Of a DNA stretch of 64,000 nt, positions 44,609 to 53,831 are shown piece by piece. The stretch is from the NCBI GenBank assembly GCA_963582345.1, contig CAUZSN010000003.1, forward strand, positions 4,474 through 68,473, given 5' to 3'. The notes below the pieces were generated by a model. It did not search any database. It was not told the origin of the DNA and was given only the letters and a program-made list of their open reading frames with translations. The stretch's first letter is position 1; the number at the start of each line of letters is the position of its first letter. Position numbers and translations under genes: made by a program. Source of the DNA: CAUZSN01 sp963582345. GTDB lineage: Bacteria; Planctomycetota; Planctomycetia; Planctomycetales; Planctomycetaceae.

Positions 44609-46918
44609 ATGTCAGAAAACTCATGTTTCGCGTGGACTCGGATGTGTTTTTTGATGATGTTCGCAATTTCTGTGACGTCGCAATTACCAGCACAGCCGTC
44701 CATCTCGTTAACATCTCCTCTCGCAGTACGGCCGGGTGGCGCGAACGACGTGAAGATTCGCGGTTCCAACTTGGCCAGTGTGTCAGAACTTTGGGCCAGC
44801 TTTCCCTGTAATGGCATGTTGACACCTGACGTCACAAACAACGGAAAGAACGCCGAGGAATTTACGTATCGATTTAAAGTGCCTGCTACTACACCTGTCG
44901 GAGTGCATGCCATCCGAGTTGCCACGTCGGATGGTGCATCGCCGCTTAAGTTGATCTTAATCGACGATTTGCCGTCTGTTGCTCAGCAGGGCACCAACAC
45001 GTCACAAGCAGCGGCCCAAGCGGTCAGCCTTCCCATCGCCATCGATGGAGCAATCACTGCACTGGCGAGAGATCATTATAAGTTTAAAGTTGCGGCCGGC
45101 CAATCGCTTTCGTTTGAAGTACTAGCGCGCAGACTTGGTTCTCCTCTTGATCCAATTCTTCGCGTTGTGGATGCCAAAGGACGCGAATTGGCCTACAGCG
45201 ACGACGTACCCGGTCTGCAATTGGATTCGCGTTTGTGCTACAAATTTGAAACATCTGGCGAGTACACAGTGGAAGTCAGTGACATCCGCTACAAAGGCGG
45301 GGACAATTATTACTATCGACTTCGCATCGGTGACTTTCCTTGCGTGTTCGTGCCTTATCCGATGGGTGTGAAACGTGGGAGCATGGCGACTGTATCGTTT
45401 GCCGGTTCACACATCGAAAATGTTCAACCCGTCAATTTTCAAGTTCCTGCTGATCCGTTCTTGGATTGGATCAATATGGGTGCGAAGCGTACCGGCGGCA
45501 AGAGTAGTGGATTTGTCACGTTGTCGGTCGGCGACAGCGACGAATTCGTCGAAACTGAACCGAATGACGATCCGATGAATCCGAACCGCGTCCAATTGGG
45601 GACAAACATCAACGGCCGATTCGACAAAGCGAGCGACAGGGATCATTTTGTGGTTACCGCAAAGAAGGGGCAGAAGTTTACCTTGCGCGGGATCACCCGT
45701 CGCCAGGGGTCTCCGTCGGCAATTTACATGCGTCTGCTCAACTCCGATGGCGGGCAAGTCGCTGAAGCGCGTGACTTCGGAGTCGTTGATCCTGTGATCA
45801 ACTACATATTTCCGAGCGACGGTGACTACACACTGCTTGTCCAGCATCGAGATCATTTGGGCGGCAGCCAATACGCTTACCGGGTTGTCGTCAGGCCGAC
45901 TCAAGTGGGTTTTACGCTGACCGCTTCGGCCGACCGTGTGAACATTCCCGTTGGTGGTACGGCCTCGGTGACGGTCGCGCCTGACCGACAGGGTTACCAG
46001 GGACCGATTACCGTTGCGGCCTTTGGATTGCCGAAAGGGATCACCAATACGCCTACGGTAATTGGGTCGGGTCGACCCAACGTCATCATGACTCTGATAG
46101 CTGCGGCCGATGCTCCGACCGGCAAAGTGTTTCCGATTCAGATCACCGGAACAGCCAAGATCGGCGACTCTGACTTTCAGGCGAATGCCACGCTATCGGG
46201 GGCCTTGAAGGCCGTATTCAGCGGACTACCGTGGCCGCCGCAAACTCTTTCAAGAGCAGTTGCCGTGGCGGTCGGACCAAAACCAGAATTCAGTCTGCGG
46301 ATCGAGCCTCAACAAATCGTATTCGGACGTGATCTGAAGGCGATCATTAAAGTTATCGCGACGCGCGACAAAGACTACGATGAACAGATCACGCTGGCCG
46401 TTACGCCCGCTCATAACGGTCTACCCGGAGGAATATCAGCTGCCTTGAAGCCGATTCCTAAAGGCGAGAACGAAATCAATATCGTTTTCTCAGCAAACAA
46501 CAAAGCGCCGCTTGGCGATTTCACCGCGAACCTGACTGGCACATTGGAGCAAGGGAAGGAGAAAATTTCTCAGCCGGTGCCTGGAATCGGTATGAAACTA
46601 CAGAGACCGTTGTCAGTCAAAGCGGGTGTCGAAACCGACAGACTAATGCGAGGCGGACAGTTGAAGGTGATAGTGAGCGTCGAGAGGAATCCTTCACTCA
46701 AGGGACCGGTCGTCGTCACCTTCCAAAATCTTCCGAAAGGCGTGACCGCGGTGGCTGCGACGATTCATCCAGACAAGAACGAGGTTGAGGTTTGGCTGAC
46801 GGCAGTGCAGGGTATACAAGAAAAAATCGTTAGAAACGTGACTGCGAAAGGCGAGGTGACGGTAGGAATGACAACGTTCGCTGCAACCTCACCTGCTATA
46901 AGTATCAATGTGGAGTGA
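44609..46918 (+). CDS. Secreted protein with pre-peptidase C-terminal-type domains
   Basis: About 769 residues from ATG 44609 with AGGGAG upstream; the frame is open back to 44498. A signal (MCFLMMFAISVTSQLPAQ) is followed by an N-terminal beta domain (SLTSPLAVRPGGANDVKIRG), two pre-peptidase-like domains (DHYKFKVAAGQSLSFEVLAR, ESGEYTVEVSD-type strands near 200-270; DRDHFVVTAKKGQKFTLRGI near 375-460), and then several Ig-like beta domains (GFTLTASADRVNIPVGGTAS, FSLRIEPQQIVFGRDLK). Its stop overlaps the next gene's start by four bases, so the two form a unit. Such pairs with DUF1549/1553 proteins are widespread in planctomycetes; the roles are unresolved. Confidence 0.8.
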   Translation: MSENSCFAWTRMCFLMMFAISVTSQLPAQPSISLTSPLAVRPGGANDVKIRGSNLASVSELWASFPCNGMLTPDVTNNGKNAEEFTYRFKVPATTPVGVHAIRVATSDGASPLKLILIDDLPSVAQQGTNTSQAAAQAVSLPIAIDGAITALARDHYKFKVAAGQSLSFEVLARRLGSPLDPILRVVDAKGRELAYSDDVPGLQLDSRLCYKFETSGEYTVEVSDIRYKGGDNYYYRLRIGDFPCVFVPYPMGVKRGSMATVSFAGSHIENVQPVNFQVPADPFLDWINMGAKRTGGKSSGFVTLSVGDSDEFVETEPNDDPMNPNRVQLGTNINGRFDKASDRDHFVVTAKKGQKFTLRGITRRQGSPSAIYMRLLNSDGGQVAEARDFGVVDPVINYIFPSDGDYTLLVQHRDHLGGSQYAYRVVVRPTQVGFTLTASADRVNIPVGGTASVTVAPDRQGYQGPITVAAFGLPKGITNTPTVIGSGRPNVIMTLIAAADAPTGKVFPIQITGTAKIGDSDFQANATLSGALKAVFSGLPWPPQTLSRAVAVAVGPKPEFSLRIEPQQIVFGRDLKAIIKVIATRDKDYDEQITLAVTPAHNGLPGGISAALKPIPKGENEINIVFSANNKAPLGDFTANLTGTLEQGKEKISQPVPGIGMKLQRPLSVKAGVETDRLMRGGQLKVIVSVERNPSLKGPVVVTFQNLPKGVTAVAATIHPDKNEVEVWLTAVQGIQEKIVRNVTAKGEVTVGMTTFAATSPAISINVE

Positions 46919-49416
46919 AGACGAAAAATATGTGGCATCCCAGTCCGAATTTCTGGAGACTTTTTGCCCTGTTCGTGCTGTGTCATGTCATCTCTTTTTT
47001 CGCGCGTTCCGTGGTAGCAGACAAGATAGCGCCAGCCGACAGAGATGCTGTTTTTGTCGTTAGTCCCACAGAACTTTTTTTTGAAGTCGGAAATTTCGAA
47101 TTACAAGGCCGTCGAGCCCATCAACAATTGATCGTGACCGCAAAATTCGGGTCGGGCGAACTGCGCGACTTGACGAAGGAGGCCGTCTACGACTCGTCCA
47201 ACCCTACAGTGGTCGAGATTGATGGGTCGATCGCTCGACCTGTTGGCAACGGAAGCGCCAAGATCATGGCAAAAGTTGGCAAGCTGCAGGCGATTGTCGA
47301 CGTAGAGGTCAAAAATTTTGAGCAACCGCATTTCGTCAGCTTTAAAACCGAAACGCTGGCTGCATTGTCGAAAGCGGGCTGTAACGCGGGAGTTTGCCAC
47401 GGTTCTCCTTCGGGCAAGGCGGGCTTTCGGCTGTCGCTTCGAGCGTTCGATCCATCGCTCGACATCGTAACACTACGGAATGAATTTTTTAGTCGTCGAA
47501 CGAATCCGATGAATCCTGAAGAAAGTCTGATTCTAAAGAAACCAACGATGCAAGTGGTCCACGGTGGCGGCAGAAGGATGAAAAAGGGCGACCACGTATA
47601 CAATGTTCTCTATGGTTGGATTCGCGAGGGGTTGCGATTCAATACTGACAATGCTTCTGATCTCGTCAAAACCGAGATTCTGCCGAAAAAACGAGTCTTA
47701 CAGCATGGCACGTCTCAGCAACAGTTAGTTGTGATGGGACATTTTTACGACGGTACCATCCGCGATTTGACGCCGCTAACGGTTTTCACGACGTCGAACG
47801 CATCTGTTGGAACTGTTAACGCAAACGGACTGGTCAAAAGAGTTGGTCGTGGAGAAACGGCCATTCTGGCTCGCTACGTGCATCAAATGGCGACCAGCCA
47901 TATCACGTTCCTTGAGCATGTGGAAGGTTTTGTGTGGAACAATCCAAAAAAAAACAACTTTGTCGATAAGCACGTCTTTGACAAACTGAAGCAACTTCAG
48001 ATCCTTCCTTCGGATTTGTGCACCGATGAGAAATTTCTGCGGAGGGCTTATCTAGATACGACTGGTCGTTTGCCCAAGGTCGAAGAAACGTTAGCGTACT
48101 TGAATGACAAAAGCGGCGACAAGCGTGACAAGTTAATCGATCGACTGGTCGACACGGAGGACTTTGCTGAATTCTGGACGCTGAAGTGGGGCGACATCCT
48201 ACGCGTGAACAGCAAGAAACTGAGAACCGCGGGAGTCCACAAATTCCGGCGATGGATTTATAAGAGTATCCTGAATGACAAGCCGATGGACCAAATGGCT
48301 CGTGAATTGCTGACTGCCAGCGGCAGCGTGTATGAAAGTCCGGCCGCAAACTACTGGCGAGCCAGTCGCAATCCCAACGATGCCGGCGAAATAACAGCTC
48401 AATTATTTTTAGGTATTCGCATTCAGTGCGCCAGGTGTCATAACCATCCGTCCGGGCGATGGTTGCAGGACACTTACTATGGTATCGCCGCGGCCTTTAA
48501 CCGAATCAGCCGCCAGGCAGGTGGTTCGGCGGACGAAGAGATTATTTTCGTCACTAAGTCGGGTGATGTGAAGCAACCGCGGACAGGTAGAATCATGAAG
48601 GTCCATCTGCTGCTAAAAGGCGACGTCGACGTTCCCAACGAACAGGATCGCCGAGTCGTCTTCGCGAACTGGTTGACTGGTGTCGAGAATCCCTTCTTTG
48701 CCAAAGCTTCGGTCAATCGTATTTGGGGACATCTATTGGGACGTGGAATCGTCGAACCGGTCGATGATTTTCGCGATTCGAATCCACCATCGAACAAGAA
48801 GTTATTGGACGAATTGGCAGTGCAGTTCGTTAAGAACAAGTTCAGTCGCAAGTGGGCGGTGCGAGCCATTATGAAGAGCCGAACCTATCAGCTCAGTTCC
48901 CGAAAGAACAAATTCAATGCGGATGACGAGATCTATAATTCCCACGCGACAATTCGCCTGTTGAGCGCCGAGCAACTGCTGGATGCGATTTGTCAAGTGA
49001 CTCAGGTTCCAGAGATTTTCAAAGGAGTTCCTGCTGGAATGCGAGCAATCGCGCTCCCCGAGCCACCACGGGACAATTACTTCCTAAAGATCTTCGGACA
49101 GCCGCAGCGAGAGACGGCCTGCCAGTGCGAGCGTTCGAATGAACCCAACTTGTCGCAAGCATTGCAAATGATCAACGGTCCGGTGCACGAAAAGCTGCGA
49201 GCTGACAATGGCCGAATTGGACGCATGGTCAAAGCAAAACAGAATGACGAGAAAATCATCACAACACTGTACCTTTCCGGACTGGCACGTGCACCAGTGG
49301 CGCCCGAAATGGAAGCGGCGAAAAAGCACATCGCCACTTCGAAAAACCGTCGTCTCGCATTGGAAGACATCGGTTGGGCTATTTTGAATTCCAAAGAGTT
49401 CCTTTTCCAGCACTAA
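46915..49416 (+). CDS. Secreted DUF1549/DUF1553 protein with Ig-like domains and Cys-His motifs
   Basis: An 833-residue exported protein starting at GTG 46915, four bases inside the preceding gene. After a signal (LFALFVLCHVISFFARSVVA) come a bacterial Ig-like Big_2 domain (VTAKFGSGELRDLTKEAVYD), a CNAGVCHGSPSGKAGF motif (C-x3-C-H), a second Big_2 domain (near 270-330), DUF1549 (LPSDLCTDEKFLRRAYLDTT through IQCARCHNHPSGRW, a C-x2-C-H), and DUF1553 (ANWLTGVENPFFAKASVNRI, WGHLLGRGIVEPVDDFRDSN). The two Cys-His motifs suggest heme or metal binding as in planctomycete cytochrome-associated proteins, but binding is not shown. The partner is encoded just upstream. Confidence 0.88.
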   Translation: MKTKNMWHPSPNFWRLFALFVLCHVISFFARSVVADKIAPADRDAVFVVSPTELFFEVGNFELQGRRAHQQLIVTAKFGSGELRDLTKEAVYDSSNPTVVEIDGSIARPVGNGSAKIMAKVGKLQAIVDVEVKNFEQPHFVSFKTETLAALSKAGCNAGVCHGSPSGKAGFRLSLRAFDPSLDIVTLRNEFFSRRTNPMNPEESLILKKPTMQVVHGGGRRMKKGDHVYNVLYGWIREGLRFNTDNASDLVKTEILPKKRVLQHGTSQQQLVVMGHFYDGTIRDLTPLTVFTTSNASVGTVNANGLVKRVGRGETAILARYVHQMATSHITFLEHVEGFVWNNPKKNNFVDKHVFDKLKQLQILPSDLCTDEKFLRRAYLDTTGRLPKVEETLAYLNDKSGDKRDKLIDRLVDTEDFAEFWTLKWGDILRVNSKKLRTAGVHKFRRWIYKSILNDKPMDQMARELLTASGSVYESPAANYWRASRNPNDAGEITAQLFLGIRIQCARCHNHPSGRWLQDTYYGIAAAFNRISRQAGGSADEEIIFVTKSGDVKQPRTGRIMKVHLLLKGDVDVPNEQDRRVVFANWLTGVENPFFAKASVNRIWGHLLGRGIVEPVDDFRDSNPPSNKKLLDELAVQFVKNKFSRKWAVRAIMKSRTYQLSSRKNKFNADDEIYNSHATIRLLSAEQLLDAICQVTQVPEIFKGVPAGMRAIALPEPPRDNYFLKIFGQPQRETACQCERSNEPNLSQALQMINGPVHEKLRADNGRIGRMVKAKQNDEKIITTLYLSGLARAPVAPEMEAAKKHIATSKNRRLALEDIGWAILNSKEFLFQH

Positions 49417-49562
49417 CCATCAAAATGCGGGTCAGCACAATTCAACCAGGAGAAAACGGCGCGACCACACATGGCATTTGATCAAGAGACGGACTTGAAA
49501 TCTGACAGATCGTGTTGCACCACCTAAGCGATGAGGAGTGTTTTTCTCGTCCCGAAGCGAGA

Positions 49563-52500
49563 TTACTTCTGTCGGTCCGTCAATGGGGCAAAGCCGCGGC
49601 GCATCGTGTTTTCGCTGATGTTGATCGGAAGCATGAATTGCTTCAAATAGTCAAAACTGCCGGATTTTGAGCCGATGCCAGACATTTTAATGCCGCCGAA
49701 AGGGTGACGTTCGACCAGCGCTCCAGTGATGTCGCGGTTTATGTATAGGTTGCCAACTTGCAATTCTTGCCGCGCTCGTTTGAGGTTGGCAGGACTTCGG
49801 CTGAAAACTCCGGCTGTTAATCCATAATCGGTGTCGTTGGCGATTTCGATTGCTTCGTCGAAGTCTATTGCATTGATAACTGCCAGAACTGGCCCGAAGA
49901 TTTCCTCCTGCGCCAGTCGTGAATTGCGATCGACGTTGGCAAACACATTTGGACCGACGTAATAGCCCTCAGCAGCAAATTCGCTGGCAGACGACGCTAA
50001 CTTAATCTGGCAGTCCTGCTTAGCAAGTTCGATAAATTCCTGGATTCGACACTGCGCGTCTTCGTCGATCACGGGACCGATGATTGTTGAAGGCAATTCC
50101 GCAGGACCGATTTGTAAACTTTTCGTTGCGCTGATCAATCGGTCTAGAAAGGAATCATAAGCCGGTTCCACAACGATAGCCCGCGAGCAGGCCGAGCATT
50201 TTTGGCCCGAGTAACTGAATGCGCTGTTGACGACACCCAAAACAGCTTCGTCCAAGTCGGCGTCGGCGTCGACGATAATTGCGTTCTTACCGCCCATCTC
50301 GGTAATTACTTGTTTTACTGATCTCTGTCGGTCGTCCGTTGCTGCTGCTTCACGATTGATTGACAAACCGACTGCTCGCGAGCCAGTAAAGGCGATCACA
50401 TCGACGTCGGGGCTACCGACCAATTCCGGGCCAATTTCTTCACCGATTCCAGGCAGGTAATTCACGACTCCGTCTGGGATTCCGATGTTCGTGAGAATTT
50501 CCATCAGTTTGGCGGCAGTCACAGAAGACTGTTCTGCCGGTTTCATCACAACGGTGTTTCCAGTTACCAACGCTGCTACCGTCATTCCGGTCAGGATCGC
50601 GAGCGGGAAGTTCCATGGAGCGATGACAACAACCACACCGCGAGGTCGATACAAATAAGCGTTTTCTTCCCCCGGAACGTTGCAGTGCTGCGGGACAGAT
50701 AGTCGACGTATTTGAGCGGCGTAGTACATGCAGAAGTCGATCGCTTCAGTCACGTCGGCGTCCGCTTCGCTCCACGGTTTTCCGCATTCGTGGACTTCCC
50801 ACGCAGCCAGTTCGAAACGATGGTTGCGCATTTCAGCAGCAGCCAGCTCCAAGTACTCGGCTCGATAATTTGGTTTGAGGCGTGACCACTTGCGAAAAGC
50901 ATCGCGGGCGGCTTGGATGGCATCGGCCGCGTTGTCGGGTGTTGCAGCTGATACCGTTCCGACGATCTGCGATTTGTGCGATGGGTTTCTCGATTCAATG
51001 CTGGCTTGGGTTTCGACAATACGCCCCTTGATGATCAGTGGATACTCTTGGCCGAATTGTCCGGCGACTTCGTCGATGGCTTGCTGCATGGCCTCTCGAG
51101 CGTCCGCTTTACTGAAATCAGTATGCGGCTCGTTCACAAAACTCTTGACCGGCTCTTCCGGTTGCTGGGGTGTCTGAGTTCTGGCTTCAGTGGGTTTCAT
51201 CATCAAGTCCTCTACAGAAATGTTCTCGACGAAGCTGTGCCGCAGAAAGGAATCGTTCGATGTGTTTTCGAGCAGACGGCGCACCAGATAGGCCATCCCG
51301 GGAATCGACTCGCCGAATGGCGTGTAAATTCTCACGCGGTGACCCATTTCTGCGAACAACTGAGCCTGCTCTCCGCCCATACCATAGAGCATTTGGATTT
51401 CGTACGCGGACTGGGGCACGTTCAGCATTTGTGCCCAGGCGATGGCATGAGCCAAACTACGCAGGTTGTGACTGCCCAAGGCGGGGCGCAGCCACTGGTG
51501 ATTCTGCATTAGAAACCGCGTCTGGCGCTCAAAGCTGTCGTCTGACTGCCACTTTTTCCTGAATACGGGAACCGGCCAGCCACGCGCCTTCGCAACGACC
51601 ATTTCGTAATCCCAATAGGCTCCTTTGACCAGTCGTACCCAGATCGGAGTTTCGCGTTTCTTGACCCATGCCAATAGATCGCGTAGATCTCGATCAGCTT
51701 CGGGCAAATAGGCCTGGATTACAATGCCGACGTCGGGAAAGTCGCGAAACTCATCCTCCATTAGCACCTGTTTGAAAATTTTCGTGGTCAATGACTTGTG
51801 CGCATATTGTTCCACGTCGACATGGACATAGCTGCCGTGTGCGCGGGCCTGGCGCATGATCGGACGCAGCCTGGACTTAACAGCATCGGCAGTTCCCAGC
51901 GGATCGGTCGGATTGAACTGACTGTACAGTGCCGACAGTTTCAACGACACGTTCACCCTTGGAATCGGTCCCTGCTGATCAGAATCGACCTGCAGAATTT
52001 CAGGCCAGGAATTGACCTGCGGAGCCATACCCGCAATGAGATTCAAATACGTCTGCTGGTACACATCCGCTTCTTCTTCGCTAAGGATTGCCTCGCCCAG
52101 CAGGTTCAACGTAAAGGCGAATCCTTGCTTGCGGATGCGGCTCACTGTCTGCAGGACTTCTTCGACTTTCGTCCCAGCAATAAATTGTTCTGCCATCCGG
52201 CGAGCGTTTGAGAGTGCGTTGAGTGCTAAAGCTCGGCCGAGCACGGTGTTTGGCTGCGAGTATTCGAGAACCAATCGTACGGCCCCAGACAAATGGGCAT
52301 CAACTTCGTCAAAATATTCCTGTAAATGCCGTATGATATCGTCGTGGGTCTTCAGCGTCGGGAGTACGTCTACGAATCGGAACATCTGCACTTTCACCGA
52401 TTCGTCGGACATTGCCCACGAGAGAATGCGATCATCCCACCATCGCCGTTCGAACATCGACGGCGTCCGGCGTACTAAGTGTTTCCACAAATACCGGCCG

Positions 52501-52607
52501 ATCTTCTGCGTTTCGGCCTCTACGTCTGACGACAAATCGACGTTTTTCGTACGTGTCACGCCTGATTGATCTCCGTGCGTAGTTTTAGGCTTCCCAGCGT
52601 CTGTCAC
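49563..52607 (-). CDS. putA: Bifunctional proline dehydrogenase / P5C dehydrogenase
   Basis: Oxidises proline to glutamate in two steps. A 1014-residue protein from GTG 52607. Residues about 90-450 form the FAD proline dehydrogenase barrel (VSLKLSALYSQFNPTDPLGT, VDVEQYAHKSLTTKIF, WVRLVKGAYWDYEMV, YGMGGEQAQLFAEMGHRVRI). Residues about 510-1000 form the aldehyde dehydrogenase: APWNFPLAILTGM, IAFTGSRAVGLSINRE, the general base TEMGGKNAIIVDADAD and nucleophile SYSGQKCSACSRA, with EEIFGPVLAV. There is no N-terminal DNA-binding ribbon-helix-helix, so it is not a trigger-type PutA repressor. No adjacent putP is seen. Confidence 0.95.
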   Translation of the reverse strand: MTDAGKPKTTHGDQSGVTRTKNVDLSSDVEAETQKIGRYLWKHLVRRTPSMFERRWWDDRILSWAMSDESVKVQMFRFVDVLPTLKTHDDIIRHLQEYFDEVDAHLSGAVRLVLEYSQPNTVLGRALALNALSNARRMAEQFIAGTKVEEVLQTVSRIRKQGFAFTLNLLGEAILSEEEADVYQQTYLNLIAGMAPQVNSWPEILQVDSDQQGPIPRVNVSLKLSALYSQFNPTDPLGTADAVKSRLRPIMRQARAHGSYVHVDVEQYAHKSLTTKIFKQVLMEDEFRDFPDVGIVIQAYLPEADRDLRDLLAWVKKRETPIWVRLVKGAYWDYEMVVAKARGWPVPVFRKKWQSDDSFERQTRFLMQNHQWLRPALGSHNLRSLAHAIAWAQMLNVPQSAYEIQMLYGMGGEQAQLFAEMGHRVRIYTPFGESIPGMAYLVRRLLENTSNDSFLRHSFVENISVEDLMMKPTEARTQTPQQPEEPVKSFVNEPHTDFSKADAREAMQQAIDEVAGQFGQEYPLIIKGRIVETQASIESRNPSHKSQIVGTVSAATPDNAADAIQAARDAFRKWSRLKPNYRAEYLELAAAEMRNHRFELAAWEVHECGKPWSEADADVTEAIDFCMYYAAQIRRLSVPQHCNVPGEENAYLYRPRGVVVVIAPWNFPLAILTGMTVAALVTGNTVVMKPAEQSSVTAAKLMEILTNIGIPDGVVNYLPGIGEEIGPELVGSPDVDVIAFTGSRAVGLSINREAAATDDRQRSVKQVITEMGGKNAIIVDADADLDEAVLGVVNSAFSYSGQKCSACSRAIVVEPAYDSFLDRLISATKSLQIGPAELPSTIIGPVIDEDAQCRIQEFIELAKQDCQIKLASSASEFAAEGYYVGPNVFANVDRNSRLAQEEIFGPVLAVINAIDFDEAIEIANDTDYGLTAGVFSRSPANLKRARQELQVGNLYINRDITGALVERHPFGGIKMSGIGSKSGSFDYLKQFMLPINISENTMRRGFAPLTDRQK

Positions 52608-52647
52608 CCTATCAGATTAATTTCTGGATAGACAACAAGTGTACCGA

Positions 52648-53742
52648 TCAGTGTTCCTGTGATCTTTGCCAAACAATTGTGTTGGGATGAAACCTCATCC
52701 ACGCTTGGCGAAACGAGACGGTGGCAACCAGCGGCCTAAGTTGTTTTCCCTTCAATTGTCCCTGAATGGCCTTGCCGGTGGCTGCGTTCCACTGCGATCC
52801 GGTTTGATTGTCAATGAGGATCTCGTTGCTTAGTTTGAACGTCAGAACACGATCGTCGACGCGTCGGCTCAATACGAACGCAGTACTGCTCTTTTGGTCA
52901 AAGACAATCACCAACGGTTCCCGTGCAAATTGATCATTTACGATTGGATACTTGGACAGTCGATCAAACGCCCAAACCTTCGATTCCCGGGCGTTACGCA
53001 TCGCGATGACGAACTGAGACAGATCGCGATAAAACGACCGTGTGTATTCTCTCGTCGTACGATCCAAAAACGCCAAGGTCGTATTAGGGTGGATAGTCCG
53101 CCACGTCTTCCAGTCGGTCATCAGTGAGGGAATGACTTTTAGCTTTGTACCCAGCAGTGGTCCGGACATAGCCTCACCTAGAATATGGCTCCACAGACTC
53201 TTCGTCTCCAGGTCCATCATCACGACACTATTGTCCCACAGCATTCCGGCGCTATGAAACGTCAACGTTCGATCATCGATTTTTCGGTCATACACGATGC
53301 CATTATGACAGAGGTCTCACCAAGTCGCAGCAATAGGCCGACTGCCCAATGTGTCATTGAAGAATTCTCTCTGCGGAGTGTTCAAGACATTGATAGGATA
53401 TGCTCGCGGCTCGTCTCCGATCACGACAGCTAGCACCAGTTCGGCATCATCGATTAACTTCGTGGCCTCTTCAATGACATGGATCGGAAATTCTGTAATG
53501 GGATCAAACGGCGGAAAAAGTCGCCAAGGTCGGAATTCCCTCACCTTTGTTCTTGGCGAATATTTTGAATAATTTCGTTGAATCGTCTTAGACGGCATGT
53601 CATCGGGTTGAGAACCATCGCAGCCAGCAAAGGTTAAAACCACTGTTGTGGCCACCGATAGACCAATCCGAAATGTCGCGCGAATGCAGCGGAAACGTTT
53701 CGCAGACCAAGAACAATACGAATTCTGCAGTCGAAACAGCAT
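52648..53742 (-). CDS. DUF3179 lipoprotein with an in-frame TGA at the CxxC position (possible selenoprotein)
   Basis: One frame runs from ATG 53742 to 52648 except for a single TGA at 53317-53319, codon 142. Before it: a signal and lipobox (SVATTVVLTFAGC), IHVIEEATKLIDDAELVLAV, GDEPRAYPINVLNTPQREFF and NDTLGSRPIAATW. After it: DLCHNGIVYDRKIDDRTLTF, SAGMLWDNSVVMMDLETKSL and an intact C-terminus of 230 residues. In DUF3179 proteins the position is the first Cys of a T-W-C-x-x-C motif, so the TGA gives U-x-x-C if read as selenocysteine. A 6-bp hairpin lies 7 bases downstream. A plain nonsense mutation is the alternative; the otherwise perfect reading frame on both sides favours a recent or decoded TGA. 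No function is known for the family. Confidence 0.7.
53287..53309 (-). promoter_or_regulatory. Hairpin just after the TGA, SECIS-like
   Basis: On the minus strand GUCAUA (53309-53304) pairs perfectly with UAUGAC (53292-53287) around an 11-base loop that contains G residues. The stem starts 7 bases after the TGA and the loop about 13 bases after it, within the range of bacterial selenocysteine-insertion elements, which need a stem-loop shortly after UGA with a G in the loop. A 6-bp stem arises often by chance, so this alone is weak. Confidence 0.4.
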
Positions 53743-53831
53743 ACGGGTTCTTTCGACGAATTACTGATAATTTCAGCTGATTGGTTTAAGACCGAATTCG
53801 CTCATCTTACAAGTGTTAATCGCGGCCGCTG

